Source: Streptomyces sp. V3I7 (GTDB taxonomy: Bacteria > Actinomycetota > Actinomycetes > Streptomycetales > Streptomycetaceae). From it: a stretch of DNA of 64,000 nt. The stretch is from assembly GCF_030817495.1 (NCBI RefSeq), contig NZ_JAUSZK010000001.1, positions 4,505,001-4,569,000 on the forward strand. The letters are read 5' to 3'. The position numbers and the translations under genes are program-made. Shown piece after piece: positions 55,768 through 63,624 of this stretch (the stretch's first letter is position 1; each line of letters starts with the position of its first letter). Below the pieces are notes generated by a model. The model was not told the origin of the DNA. It saw nothing but the letters and a program-made list of their open reading frames with translations, and did no database searches.

Positions 55768-56267
55768 CCGCGCCCAGCACCTACGGGCTGAGCAATGAAG
55801 CCCGTAACCTGCACTGGCTGCTGACCAATCTGGTCGAGGAGGTGCCGGGCATCCAGTCGGTCGCCGTGGTCTCCTCCGACGGCCTGCTGCTCCTGGCCTC
55901 CGACCCGGGCGTCGCCCGCGGGGCCCGGGAGTCCTACGGCGAGCGGCGCAGCGGGCCTCGCGGCTCCGCCGCCGACCTCGCGACCATCGTCTCGGGCATC
56001 GGCTCGCTGACCATCGGCGCCGCCAAGCTGATGAAGTACGGCGGCGTGAAGCACACGATGGTCGCGATGGACGAGGGCAGCCTGTTCGTGATGTCGGTCA
56101 GCGACGGCTCGCTGCTCGGCGTCCACGGCTCCGCCGACTGCGACATGAGCGTGGTGGCCTACCACATGGCGCTCTTCGTGGGCCGCGCCGGCCACGTCCT
56201 GACGCCCGAACTCCGCAGCGAGCTTCGAAAATCCCTGGAGTCCGATTCCACGGGGAGCGCCCGATGA
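55764..56267 (+). CDS. cvnB: CvnB, roadblock/LC7-domain protein
   Basis: Roadblock/LC7 protein of 167 residues (LHWLLTNLVEEVPGIQSVAV, SSDGLLLLASDPGV, and FVMSVSDGSLLGVHGSADCD). It is thought to act as a regulator of the CvnD GTPase, like MglB for MglA. The start is a TTG at 55764 that overlaps the cvnA stop, a rare start but forced by context. About 20 extra residues with Arg and Gly after position 50 are a family-typical loop. Confidence 0.9.
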   Translation: MTAPSTYGLSNEARNLHWLLTNLVEEVPGIQSVAVVSSDGLLLLASDPGVARGARESYGERRSGPRGSAADLATIVSGIGSLTIGAAKLMKYGGVKHTMVAMDEGSLFVMSVSDGSLLGVHGSADCDMSVVAYHMALFVGRAGHVLTPELRSELRKSLESDSTGSAR

Positions 56268-56689
56268 ACAGCAGTAACTCCAAGAACAACCTCCCGGTAC
56301 GCGGAGGCGGTCGCAAGGCCGCCCGCGTCCGCCCCTATTCGCTCACCGGCGGCCGTACCCGCTTCGGCCACGTCCTGCTCGTCGAGACCATGGTGGCGAG
56401 CACCGCGGCTCTGGAAGCCGGCGAGGAGCGAAAGGAACTGACGAACGGTTCCCTCAGTACCCGGGTCATGCCGGAGATGAGGGCCATCGTCGAACTCTGC
56501 CGCCGTATGCGTACGGTGGCAGAGATCGCCGCGCTGCTGCAGATGCCGCTCGGCGTGGTCCGCGTGCTCCTGAGCGACCTGGCGGACCAGGGAAAGATCC
56601 GCGTGTACGGAACCGGAACCGGTCACGGCGTCGGCCGCCCGGACCGCGCTCTGCTGGAAAGGGTGCTGAATGGACTCCGCCGTCTCTGA
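56264..56689 (+). CDS. cvnC: CvnC, DUF742 protein
   Basis: DUF742 protein of 141 residues: VRPYSLTGGRTRFG opening, then RAIVELCRRMRTVAEIAALLQMPLGVVRVLLSDLADQG, a winged-helix-like core. In conservons it binds the other Cvn components; DNA binding is not shown. Overlaps cvnB by ATGA and cvnD by 20 bp. Confidence 0.92.
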   Translation: MNSSNSKNNLPVRGGGRKAARVRPYSLTGGRTRFGHVLLVETMVASTAALEAGEERKELTNGSLSTRVMPEMRAIVELCRRMRTVAEIAALLQMPLGVVRVLLSDLADQGKIRVYGTGTGHGVGRPDRALLERVLNGLRRL

Positions 56690-57305
56690 CGCCGCCGGCG
56701 TCGCCCGCTTCGTCGATCCCGACGAGGAACCGAAGTCCTGGCAGACGGACCGCACCCGCGCTCCCGTCGCCACGAAGATCGTGGTGGCGGGCGGCTTCGG
56801 CGTCGGCAAGACCACCCTGGTCACCGCCGTCTCGGAGATCACGCCTCTGCAGACAGAGGCGGCCATGACCGAGGCGAGCGAGGAACACGACGACCTCTCC
56901 GACACCCCGGACAAGCGGACCACCACCGTCGCCATGGACTTCGGGCGCATCACGCTCGACGAGGACCTGGTGCTCTACCTGTTCGGCACGCCCGGACAGC
57001 AGCGCTTCTGGTTCATGTGGGACGACCTGGTGCGCGGCGCGATCGGCGCCGTCGTGCTGGCCGACACCCGCCGCCTGAAGGACTGTTTCCCCGCGCTCGA
57101 CTACTTCGAGAGCTGCGGACTGCCGTACATCGTCGCCGTCAACCAGTTCGACGGCAGCGATCGGTTCGACCCGGAGGACGTACGCGAGGCCTTGACCATC
57201 CCCGCGCACATACCCGTCATGATCATGGATGCGCGCCGCCGGATTTCGGCGATCGAGACCCTCCTTACCCTGGTCGGCCACGCGCTGGCCGAAACCCCCG
57301 AGTGA
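56670..57305 (+). CDS. cvnD: CvnD, small GTP-binding protein
   Basis: Ras-like/MglA-type GTPase of 211 residues. P-loop VVAGGFGVGKTTLVTAVSE, switch region with TTTVAMDFGRI, G3 LFGTPGQQRFWFMW (Gln in place as for Rag/MglA types), and the base-specificity motif VAVNQFDG. The start lies inside cvnC, so coupling is by overlap. It would relay signals from CvnA to effectors, here perhaps the next gene. Confidence 0.93.
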   Translation: MDSAVSDAAGVARFVDPDEEPKSWQTDRTRAPVATKIVVAGGFGVGKTTLVTAVSEITPLQTEAAMTEASEEHDDLSDTPDKRTTTVAMDFGRITLDEDLVLYLFGTPGQQRFWFMWDDLVRGAIGAVVLADTRRLKDCFPALDYFESCGLPYIVAVNQFDGSDRFDPEDVREALTIPAHIPVMIMDARRRISAIETLLTLVGHALAETPE

Positions 57306-57331
57306 ACCCTCTCTAGGAGCACCACACCCTC

Positions 57332-58597
57332 ATGCGGAAGATACTCGTCGTCGGAGCCGGCCAGTCCGGGCTCCAGCTGGCCCTCGGACTCCAGTCGCAC
57401 GGATACGAGGTCACCCTGATGTCGAACCGGACCGCGGACGAGATCCGCGCCGGGCGCGTCATGTCGACACAGTGCATGTTCGACACGGCACTGCAGCACG
57501 AGCGCGATCTCCAGCTGAACTTCTGGGAGTCCCAGGCCCCGAAGATCGAAGGGCTCGGCGTCTCGGTCGCGGCCCCCGGTTCCTTCGACCCGGGCCCCTC
57601 GCAGCGCGCGATCGACTGGGTCGGCAAGCTGGACGGGTACGCGCAGTCGGTCGACCAGCGCGTGAAGATGGCCGGCTGGATGGAGACCTTCGCCCAGCGC
57701 GGCGGTCAGCTCGTCATCCACGGTGCCGCCGTCTCCGACCTCGACTACTTCTCCCGCGCCTACGACCTGGTGCTGGTCTCGGCCGGCAAGGGCGAGCTGG
57801 TCCAGATGTTCGGCCGCGACGCCTCCCGCTCCCCCTACAGCGAGCCGCAGCGCGCGCTGGCGGTGTCGTACGTGCACGGCATGGGCCCGCGCCCGGAGCA
57901 CCCGGAGTTCGACGCCGTCCGCTGCAACCTGGTCCCGGGTGTCGGCGAGCTGTTCGTCATGCCGACCCTGACCACCTCCGGCCGCGCGGACATCCTGTTC
58001 TGGGAGGGCATACCCGGCGGCCCCCTCGACGTCTTCAACGGCGTCAAGGACCCCGCGCAGCACCTCTCCCTGACCCTGGAACTCATGGAGAAGTTCCTGC
58101 CCTGGGAGTACGACCGCGCCCGCAAGGTCGAGCTCACCGACGCCGGCGGCACCCTCGCCGGCCGCTACGCCCCGACCGTCCGCAACCCCATCGGCCGGCT
58201 CCCCGGCGGCGGGCTGGTCCTCGGCGTGGCCGACGTGGTCATCGCCAACGACCCGATCACCGGCCAGGGCTCCAACTCGGCGTCCAAGTGCGCGGCCACC
58301 TACCTCGCCTCGATCCTCGAGCGCGGCGAGCGGGAGTTCGACGAGGCCTGGATGCAGGCCACGTTCGACCGCTACTGGGACATCATGCAGCACACCACCA
58401 AGTGGACGAACGCCATGCTGGCCCCGCCGCCGGAGCACATCCTGAACCTCATCGGCGCGGCGGGCCAGCTCCAGCCGGTCGCCGACCGCTTCGCCAACGG
58501 CTTCGACAACCCGGCCGACTTCGAGAACTTCTTCTACGAGCCGGCCAAGGCCGAGGCCTACCTCGCCGAGGTGGCGGGCGCGGCCGCGGAGGCGTAA
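57332..58597 (+). CDS. styrene-monooxygenase-like FAD protein (StyA type)
   Basis: Flavoprotein of 421 residues with a Rossmann FAD site ILVVGAGQSGLQLALGL at the N-terminus and a later dinucleotide-contact region (LVLGVADVVIANDPITGQGSN), as in the StyA/indole monooxygenase group. It needs a separate flavin reductase, which is not nearby. It starts 27 bp after cvnD behind CTAGGAGCAC, so it belongs to the conservon operon as a fifth gene. In other conservons the fifth gene is often a P450, so an oxygenase as output fits. Its end overlaps the convergent NlpC gene by 40 bp. Confidence 0.86.
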   Translation: MRKILVVGAGQSGLQLALGLQSHGYEVTLMSNRTADEIRAGRVMSTQCMFDTALQHERDLQLNFWESQAPKIEGLGVSVAAPGSFDPGPSQRAIDWVGKLDGYAQSVDQRVKMAGWMETFAQRGGQLVIHGAAVSDLDYFSRAYDLVLVSAGKGELVQMFGRDASRSPYSEPQRALAVSYVHGMGPRPEHPEFDAVRCNLVPGVGELFVMPTLTTSGRADILFWEGIPGGPLDVFNGVKDPAQHLSLTLELMEKFLPWEYDRARKVELTDAGGTLAGRYAPTVRNPIGRLPGGGLVLGVADVVIANDPITGQGSNSASKCAATYLASILERGEREFDEAWMQATFDRYWDIMQHTTKWTNAMLAPPPEHILNLIGAAGQLQPVADRFANGFDNPADFENFFYEPAKAEAYLAEVAGAAAEA

Positions 58598-59694
58598 CCC
58601 TCGTTGCTCCCGTGCAGCGCGCTCGCGGGAAGCCTCGGCGGTGCGTAGCGCCCCAGAGGCTTCCCGCGAGGGTCGGGCCGTACGGCACCGAGCACCGGGT
58701 TGGCCGCGATCGGTGACACCTTGACGTGCGCCCCCGGCCGCGGCGCCTGCACCACCATCCCGCCGCCGAGGTACAGGGCGACGTGCGTGGCCTCGGGGAA
58801 GTACACGACGAGGTCGCCGGGCCGCAGCGCGGACAGCGGCACGTGCCGCAGCCGCGCCCACTGCTCCTGACTGGTCCGCGGGATCGGTTTGCCCGCGTGG
58901 TCCCAGGCCTGCGAGGTCAGCCCCGAGCAGTCGTACGCCCGCGGCCCCTGCGCGCCCCACACGTACGGCTTCCCGAGCTGGTCCACCGCGTAGCGCACCG
59001 CCCGCTCGCCCTCAGCCGACGGGGCCCGGCTGCCGCTCAGGGCTCCTGACGCCATCATCCGGTCCTGGGCCTTGGCGATCCCGTCGCGCTCGAACGCGGC
59101 CAGCGCCGCGAGCTGGTCGCCGCTGAGCGAGGAGATCATCTCCTCGACGCCGGCGAGCCGCGCCCGTACGTCGTCGCGCTGCTTCTCCTGCTGCCGGGCG
59201 AGGGCGACCTGCTCGTTCAGCGCCGAGCGCGCCCGGCGCGCGAGCGTGTCGGCCCGCCGTTCGCCGGTGGTGAACCGCCTCAGCGTCCGCGCCCGCTCCC
59301 GCGCCAACTGCCCGATCACATGGCCCTCTTCGAGCGCGTGCTGGGGATCGCGGGCGAGCAGCAGCCGTACGTACGGCGAGATGTCCGTGCTGCCCTGGTA
59401 CTGCTGGCGGGCCAGCCGGCCGGCCGCGCGGCGGCTGTCGTGCAGGGCGGTGCGGGCGCGGGCGAGGTCGCGTTCCAGCCGTCTCGCGTCGGCACGGCGC
59501 TCCTTCAGCTTCTCCTCGGTGGCGTTGTAGGCCTCGGTGGCCTGCTCGGTCTCGCGGTACAGCCGCTGAAGGTCCGTCAGCAGCTGCGAGACGGACCGCT
59601 GGGGGTCGGGCGCGGCCGTGGCGGGGACGGGAACGAGGGCGGCCTGGACCGCCACCGTGGCCGTGCAGATCAGACGCAGAAGCCGTCCTGACAC
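58558..59694 (-). CDS. secreted NlpC/P60 peptidoglycan endopeptidase
   Basis: Exported protein of 378 residues. Signal peptide 1-27 (LICTATVAVQAALVPVPATA, Ala-Ala cleavage), a long coiled coil (~35-215, LLTDLQRLYRETEQATEAYN), then an NlpC/P60 domain with GAQGPRAYDCSGLTSQAW (catalytic Cys), ATHVALYLGGGMVVQAP (His) and a third polar residue. This RipA-like layout cuts stem peptides during growth or division. The GTG at 59694 follows GGAGGTGATGAC. Its 3' end overlaps the flavoprotein gene by 40 bp. Confidence 0.93.
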   Translation of the reverse strand: MSGRLLRLICTATVAVQAALVPVPATAAPDPQRSVSQLLTDLQRLYRETEQATEAYNATEEKLKERRADARRLERDLARARTALHDSRRAAGRLARQQYQGSTDISPYVRLLLARDPQHALEEGHVIGQLARERARTLRRFTTGERRADTLARRARSALNEQVALARQQEKQRDDVRARLAGVEEMISSLSGDQLAALAAFERDGIAKAQDRMMASGALSGSRAPSAEGERAVRYAVDQLGKPYVWGAQGPRAYDCSGLTSQAWDHAGKPIPRTSQEQWARLRHVPLSALRPGDLVVYFPEATHVALYLGGGMVVQAPRPGAHVKVSPIAANPVLGAVRPDPRGKPLGRYAPPRLPASALHGSNEGYASAAAPATSAR

Positions 59695-59856
59695 GTCATC
59701 ACCTCCGGTGCGAAGGGAGCAGCGGGATCTGTCCGCTCCTCTGTGCACCGTGAGCCTTAGACATACGCGGGCGATCCGCGCGCCCGGTGTACGCGGTCCG
59801 GAGCAACCACGTCACCCGTCCGCGTCATCCGGCTTGCCGGACGGCGTGGCGTGTGG

Positions 59857-60046
59857 CTAGGGCCTGTCGTTTGGATCATCCCGGCGTCGCGGGGTCTGGC
59901 ACGCACATCTGCCGCGTTGTCGTCGGTTGCCAATGCTCCGCGTTGACGCCCTCCTCCGCCTTGCAGCTGCACGCACCAGACCCCGCTCGGGTCGGTCGAG
60001 AGGTACCGCACCTCACAGCCGGCCTGATCCAAACGACAGACCCTAG
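59857..60046. mobile_element. MITE-like repeat, copy 3 (190 bp)
   Basis: Third copy, same orientation, shorter by 36 bp because the nested palindromic block in copies 1 and 2 is absent (GTTGCCAATGCTCCGCGTTG at the junction). Ends and CTAG borders match. Here the right-hand CTAG supplies the TAG stop of the minus-strand hypothetical gene. Confidence 0.87.
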
Positions 60047-60366
60047 GCGGGCGGCTGGGTGCCGGGACCGGTCTCCGGCTCGGTGCCGGGCTTCGACCAC
60101 GGCCACTTCAGGCGGCCGCGCTTCTTCCCCTCCGGGTCGTACACGTACTTCCACCCCTGCACGAGCCCGAGCCTCCTGCTGTGGCCGCGGGGCTCGCGCC
60201 GGTAGACCAGGACGGCGGGCGGGCCGCCGTGGGCGTCCGGGACCGGGATGCGGTACGTCTTCGGGGGGTGGCCGGTGGCGCCCAGCAGTACGGGCAGCAC
60301 GCGCCCGTCCATGGGGCCGCCCTCGAAGGGGGTGTCCTGACTCTTCACGCCACCAGTCTCAGTCAT
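60043..60366 (-). CDS. conserved hypothetical protein
   Basis: Protein of 107 residues with no recognised domain; a likely beta-rich middle (HPPKTYRIPVPDAHGGPPAVLVYRR split by turns) and a basic Lys/Trp patch (KKRGRLKWPW) before a Pro/Thr tail. A GTG at 60348 (VKSQDTPFEGG) is a possible shorter start. The first start overlaps the TetR stop, so it is co-transcribed with it. The TAG stop coincides with the CTAG border of MITE copy 3. Confidence 0.65.
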   Translation of the reverse strand: MTETGGVKSQDTPFEGGPMDGRVLPVLLGATGHPPKTYRIPVPDAHGGPPAVLVYRREPRGHSRRLGLVQGWKYVYDPEGKKRGRLKWPWSKPGTEPETGPGTQPPA

Positions 60367-61009
60367 CCGCCGGCGCGGCGACGAGTGCGGCCGTCTGCGG
60401 GTCGCGGGCGGCGGTCACCGCCAGGGAGGCGGTGAACTGCTCGACCAGCCAGTCGCGCAGCTCGGCGGCGGGCGGCTGCTTGTCCTCGTCGAGCCGGATG
60501 AGGGAGGCCGCCTCCACGGCCGCGATCCACACCCGCACGGTCATGCGCAGGCGCGGCCCCGGATCCGTCGCGCCGAGGTGGCTGAGGATGTGCTCGGCGG
60601 CGGCCCGCCGCACCCCGTCGACGAGGGCGGTCGTCCGGCTGGTCTCCACGACGCTGCCGCCGCGCAGCAGCGCGCTGAAGCCGGTGTCGTGCTCGTCGAC
60701 GAACGCGAGGTAGCGGTCCAGCGCACGGGCGAGGCGCGGGACGAGCGGCCCCTGGCGCGGCTCGTCGAAGCACTGCTTCAGCTGCTCGGCCGCCGACCCG
60801 AGCGCCGCCTCGTACAACTGCTGCTTGCCGCCGGGGAAGTACCGGTACACCAGCGGGCGCGAGACCCCGGCCGCCTCGGCCACGTCGTCGATCGACACGT
60901 CCTCGGGCTGTCGGTGCGCGAAGAGCGACAGCGCGGCGTCGAGCAGCGAGGCACGACGCGCCTCGACGCTGAGCCGGCGGTAGGCGGGAGCGGCGGCCTG
61001 CTGGGTCAT
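60359..61009 (-). CDS. TetR-family regulator
   Basis: Regulator of 216 residues. The N-terminal helix-turn-helix DDVAEAAGVSRPLVYRYFPG follows RRASLLDAALSLFAHR; the C-terminal ~150 residues form an alpha-helical ligand domain. The ATG at 61009 is 57 bp downstream of the AurF-type gene, same strand, so the two probably form an operon under TetR autorepression. A candidate operator lies in the promoter before the AurF-type gene. Confidence 0.9.
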   Translation of the reverse strand: MTQQAAAPAYRRLSVEARRASLLDAALSLFAHRQPEDVSIDDVAEAAGVSRPLVYRYFPGGKQQLYEAALGSAAEQLKQCFDEPRQGPLVPRLARALDRYLAFVDEHDTGFSALLRGGSVVETSRTTALVDGVRRAAAEHILSHLGATDPGPRLRMTVRVWIAAVEAASLIRLDEDKQPPAAELRDWLVEQFTASLAVTAARDPQTAALVAAPADD

Positions 61010-61065
61010 GACCGGCAGCGTATTACCGGATCGGCACCCACGGCCCCGCACTCCGGTCACTCCGG

Positions 61066-62004
61066 TTAAGCCAGCAGTCCCGACGACTTCCACATGCGCC
61101 GGCCGACACCCCGCAGGACGCCGATCTCGTCCAGGAAGTCCGTCAGCCGCTTCGCCCCGGTCTGCATGACCTCCCGCCGGTGGGCGCTCGCCCTGACCTG
61201 GGCCAGCGCCTCCCGCCGGTCCAGGCCCACGTTCGTGTAGACCTCGGGATTGATGAAGGCCACGGAGAAGACGCGGGCGAACTCGCCGGAGGTGAGCCGG
61301 GTGAACTCCTGGGACCAGCGGGGAGCCGTCATCATCTGGCGGCGCAGCTCCTCGCGGGCGTAGCGCACGTGCCGGGCCTCCTCGACCACATGGATCCGGG
61401 TCACCCCGCGGATCAGCGGCTGGACCCGTTCGTCGGGGAAGGTCAGCCGCTGCATCCAGTCCAGGATCTCCTCGCCGAGCAGCGTCGCCGTGAAGGAGCC
61501 CGGGGTGGTCGAGACCGTCTTGAACAGGCGCCCCAGGTTGTGGTGGAAGCGGCCCACCGGGTACCAGGGCGTGTCCCCGTGCGCGATCAGCCGGGCGAAC
61601 ATCTTGGAGTGGCGGCACTCGTCCTCGATCTCGGTGAGCGCGTAGCGCACGTGCGCGCTGGTCGCCGCCTTGTCGTAGATGTGCCGGGTGAGCAGCTGCA
61701 TCAGGATGATCTCGAACCAGATGCCCAGCGAGGCCAGCGCCGCCGCCTCGTGCTGGGAGAGCAGGATCCGCTGCTCCTCGCCCATCCGCCGCCACAGCGG
61801 GGTGCCGTACAGCGACACCAGCTCCGGTGGCCAGAACCACTTGCCCTCCTCGAAGGGCGCGTCCCAGTCCAGCTCCTCGTCCGGGTCGAAGGAGTGCTTC
61901 GCGGAGGAGGCGAGCAGCCGCCGGGCGACCTGCTCCCGGTCCTTGAGCAGACCGAGCGCGTCACGCATGCCGCCCGGCGCGTCGGCTTCCGTCAGGGTCG
62001 TCAT
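61066..62004 (-). CDS. AurF-type diiron N-oxygenase-like protein
   Basis: Ferritin-like diiron protein of 312 residues, related to p-aminobenzoate N-oxygenase AurF. Carboxylate/His ligands are visible as EIEDECRHSKMF and VVEEARHVRYAREE, with a further Glu in LSQHEAAAL. Such enzymes oxidise arylamines to nitro groups or carry out other O2 chemistry; here no biosynthetic genes adjoin, so the substrate is unknown. The ATG follows GAGGGAGCG. First gene of an operon with tetR and the small hypothetical gene. Confidence 0.88.
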   Translation of the reverse strand: MTTLTEADAPGGMRDALGLLKDREQVARRLLASSAKHSFDPDEELDWDAPFEEGKWFWPPELVSLYGTPLWRRMGEEQRILLSQHEAAALASLGIWFEIILMQLLTRHIYDKAATSAHVRYALTEIEDECRHSKMFARLIAHGDTPWYPVGRFHHNLGRLFKTVSTTPGSFTATLLGEEILDWMQRLTFPDERVQPLIRGVTRIHVVEEARHVRYAREELRRQMMTAPRWSQEFTRLTSGEFARVFSVAFINPEVYTNVGLDRREALAQVRASAHRREVMQTGAKRLTDFLDEIGVLRGVGRRMWKSSGLLA

Positions 62005-62045
62005 CGCTCCCTCACTCAGTCACCGCGGGTACGCATTCCCTTCTT

Positions 62046-62074
62046 ATGAGACTGCTCGTCAGCAAGTCAGTCAA
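62046..62074 (-). promoter_or_regulatory. candidate promoter/operator of the AurF-tetR operon
   Basis: On the minus strand, -35 TTGACT (62074-62069), 17 bp, then TCTCAT (62051-62046). The spacer is filled by the imperfect palindrome GACTTGCTGACGAGCAGTC (62068-62050), with arms GACTxGCT / AGCxAGTC type, a natural TetR operator. The -10 is weak. Confidence 0.5.
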
Positions 62075-62115
62075 TCCCCTGTACGTCAATTGCCGCCGCC
62101 TCTCGTGCGGTTGAG

Positions 62116-63624
62116 TCAGCGGCGATGCGCGGGCCGGCCGCCCGCCCCGCGACGCTGGTCCGCGTCCCGCAGCCCGAGCACCGCCTCCATCACCGACTTC
62201 GCGATCGGCGCCGCGTCCCCGCCCCCGCTGATGTCTCCCCGGTCCGCAGACGCGTCCTCGACCACCACCGCGACGGCCACCTTCGGCTCCAGATCGTCGT
62301 CCGCCTGCGCCCAGGACACGAACCAGGCATACGGCGTACCGGAGTTGTCGACGCCGTGCTGCGCGGTGCCGGTCTTGCCGCCGACCGTCGCGCCCGGGAT
62401 CGCCGCGTTGGTGCCGGTGCCCTCCCGCACCACGTCGGTCATCAGCTCCCTCAGCCGCGCCGCCGTCGTCGGCCGCATCGCCTGCCGCACGTCATGAGTG
62501 CCGGCGCCCTCGACCGTCTCGCCGCCCTTGCGCGTGGTCCGCTCCACCAGATACGGCTCCCGCACCTGCCCGCCGTTCGCCACCGCCGCCGCCACCATCG
62601 CCATCTGAAGCGGCGTCGCCCGCGTGTTGTACTGCCCGATCGACGACAGCGCCAACTGCGCCCTGTCCACGGTGGTGTCGAAGGTGCTCTGCGCCACCGA
62701 GAACGGGATCTTCAACCCGGTGTCGTTGAAGCCGAACGCCTGGGCCGTCGACACCATGTCCTCCGCGCCGACGTCCACGCCGAGCTTCGCGAACACCGTG
62801 TTGCACGACCACGCGAAGGCCACCCGCACCGAGGCGTCCGCACAGTCCTCGGACTCGTTCGTCAGCCAGGTCCGGGTGCCGGGCAGCGTGTACGGGTCGG
62901 GGGAGTCCGTCCGCTCGTCGAGGTCCGTCACCACCCCGGCGTCCAGCGCCGCCGCCGCGGTGACCACCTTGAACGTCGAACCCGGCGGATACGTCTGCCG
63001 GACCGCCCGGTTGAGCATCGGCTTCCGCGGATCGCGGTTCAGCCGCGCCCAGGCCGACGTCACCGCGTCCCCGTTCCCGGACAGCTCCGCCGGGTCGTAC
63101 GACGGCGTGGACACCAGCGCCAGCACCCGCCCCGTCGACGGCTCCACGGCCGCCACCGCCCCCTTGCGCCCGGCCAGCCCCCGGTACGCCGCCTCCTGCG
63201 CCGCCCGGTCCAGCGTGGTGACGACGTTGCCCGACGGGCTGCGCGCCCGCGTGACGTCGTTCCACAGCGGCAGCGGCGCCAGCATCGGATCGGAGCCGGA
63301 CAGGATCCCGTCCTCCGTGTGCTCCAGGAGCGTCGTCCCGTACACCTGCGAGGCGAAGCCGGTCACCGGGGCGTACAACGGGCCGTCCGCGTACGTCCGT
63401 TCGTGCCGGAGCTGCTCGCCGCTGTCCCGGGTGCCGGTGACCGACCTGCCGCCGACCAGGATGTCGCCGCGCGGCTGGGCGTAACGGGCGATCGTGGCAC
63501 GGCGGTTGGCCGGGTTGGCGTCGTACGTGCTCGCCTCGAAGACCTGGACCCGGGTGGCGTTGACGAGCAGCGCCAGGAGGAGCAGGGCGCAGAAGACGCC
63601 CGCGTGCCGGATGTACGTCGTCAC
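62116..63624 (-). CDS. class B penicillin-binding protein (PbpA-like transpeptidase)
   Basis: Transpeptidase of 502 residues with one N-terminal membrane anchor (GVFCALLLLALLVNATRV) and a dimerisation part, followed by the penicillin-binding domain: SxxK in QTYPPGSTFKVVTA, SxN in FAWSCNTVF, KTG in TVGGKTGTAQHG. It cross-links peptidoglycan outside the membrane. Its start overlaps the FtsW/RodA stop (ATGA), the conserved SEDS-bPBP pairing; in actinobacteria this pair lies in the pstP/pknAB-type locus. Confidence 0.94.
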   Translation of the reverse strand: MTTYIRHAGVFCALLLLALLVNATRVQVFEASTYDANPANRRATIARYAQPRGDILVGGRSVTGTRDSGEQLRHERTYADGPLYAPVTGFASQVYGTTLLEHTEDGILSGSDPMLAPLPLWNDVTRARSPSGNVVTTLDRAAQEAAYRGLAGRKGAVAAVEPSTGRVLALVSTPSYDPAELSGNGDAVTSAWARLNRDPRKPMLNRAVRQTYPPGSTFKVVTAAAALDAGVVTDLDERTDSPDPYTLPGTRTWLTNESEDCADASVRVAFAWSCNTVFAKLGVDVGAEDMVSTAQAFGFNDTGLKIPFSVAQSTFDTTVDRAQLALSSIGQYNTRATPLQMAMVAAAVANGGQVREPYLVERTTRKGGETVEGAGTHDVRQAMRPTTAARLRELMTDVVREGTGTNAAIPGATVGGKTGTAQHGVDNSGTPYAWFVSWAQADDDLEPKVAVAVVVEDASADRGDISGGGDAAPIAKSVMEAVLGLRDADQRRGAGGRPAHRR

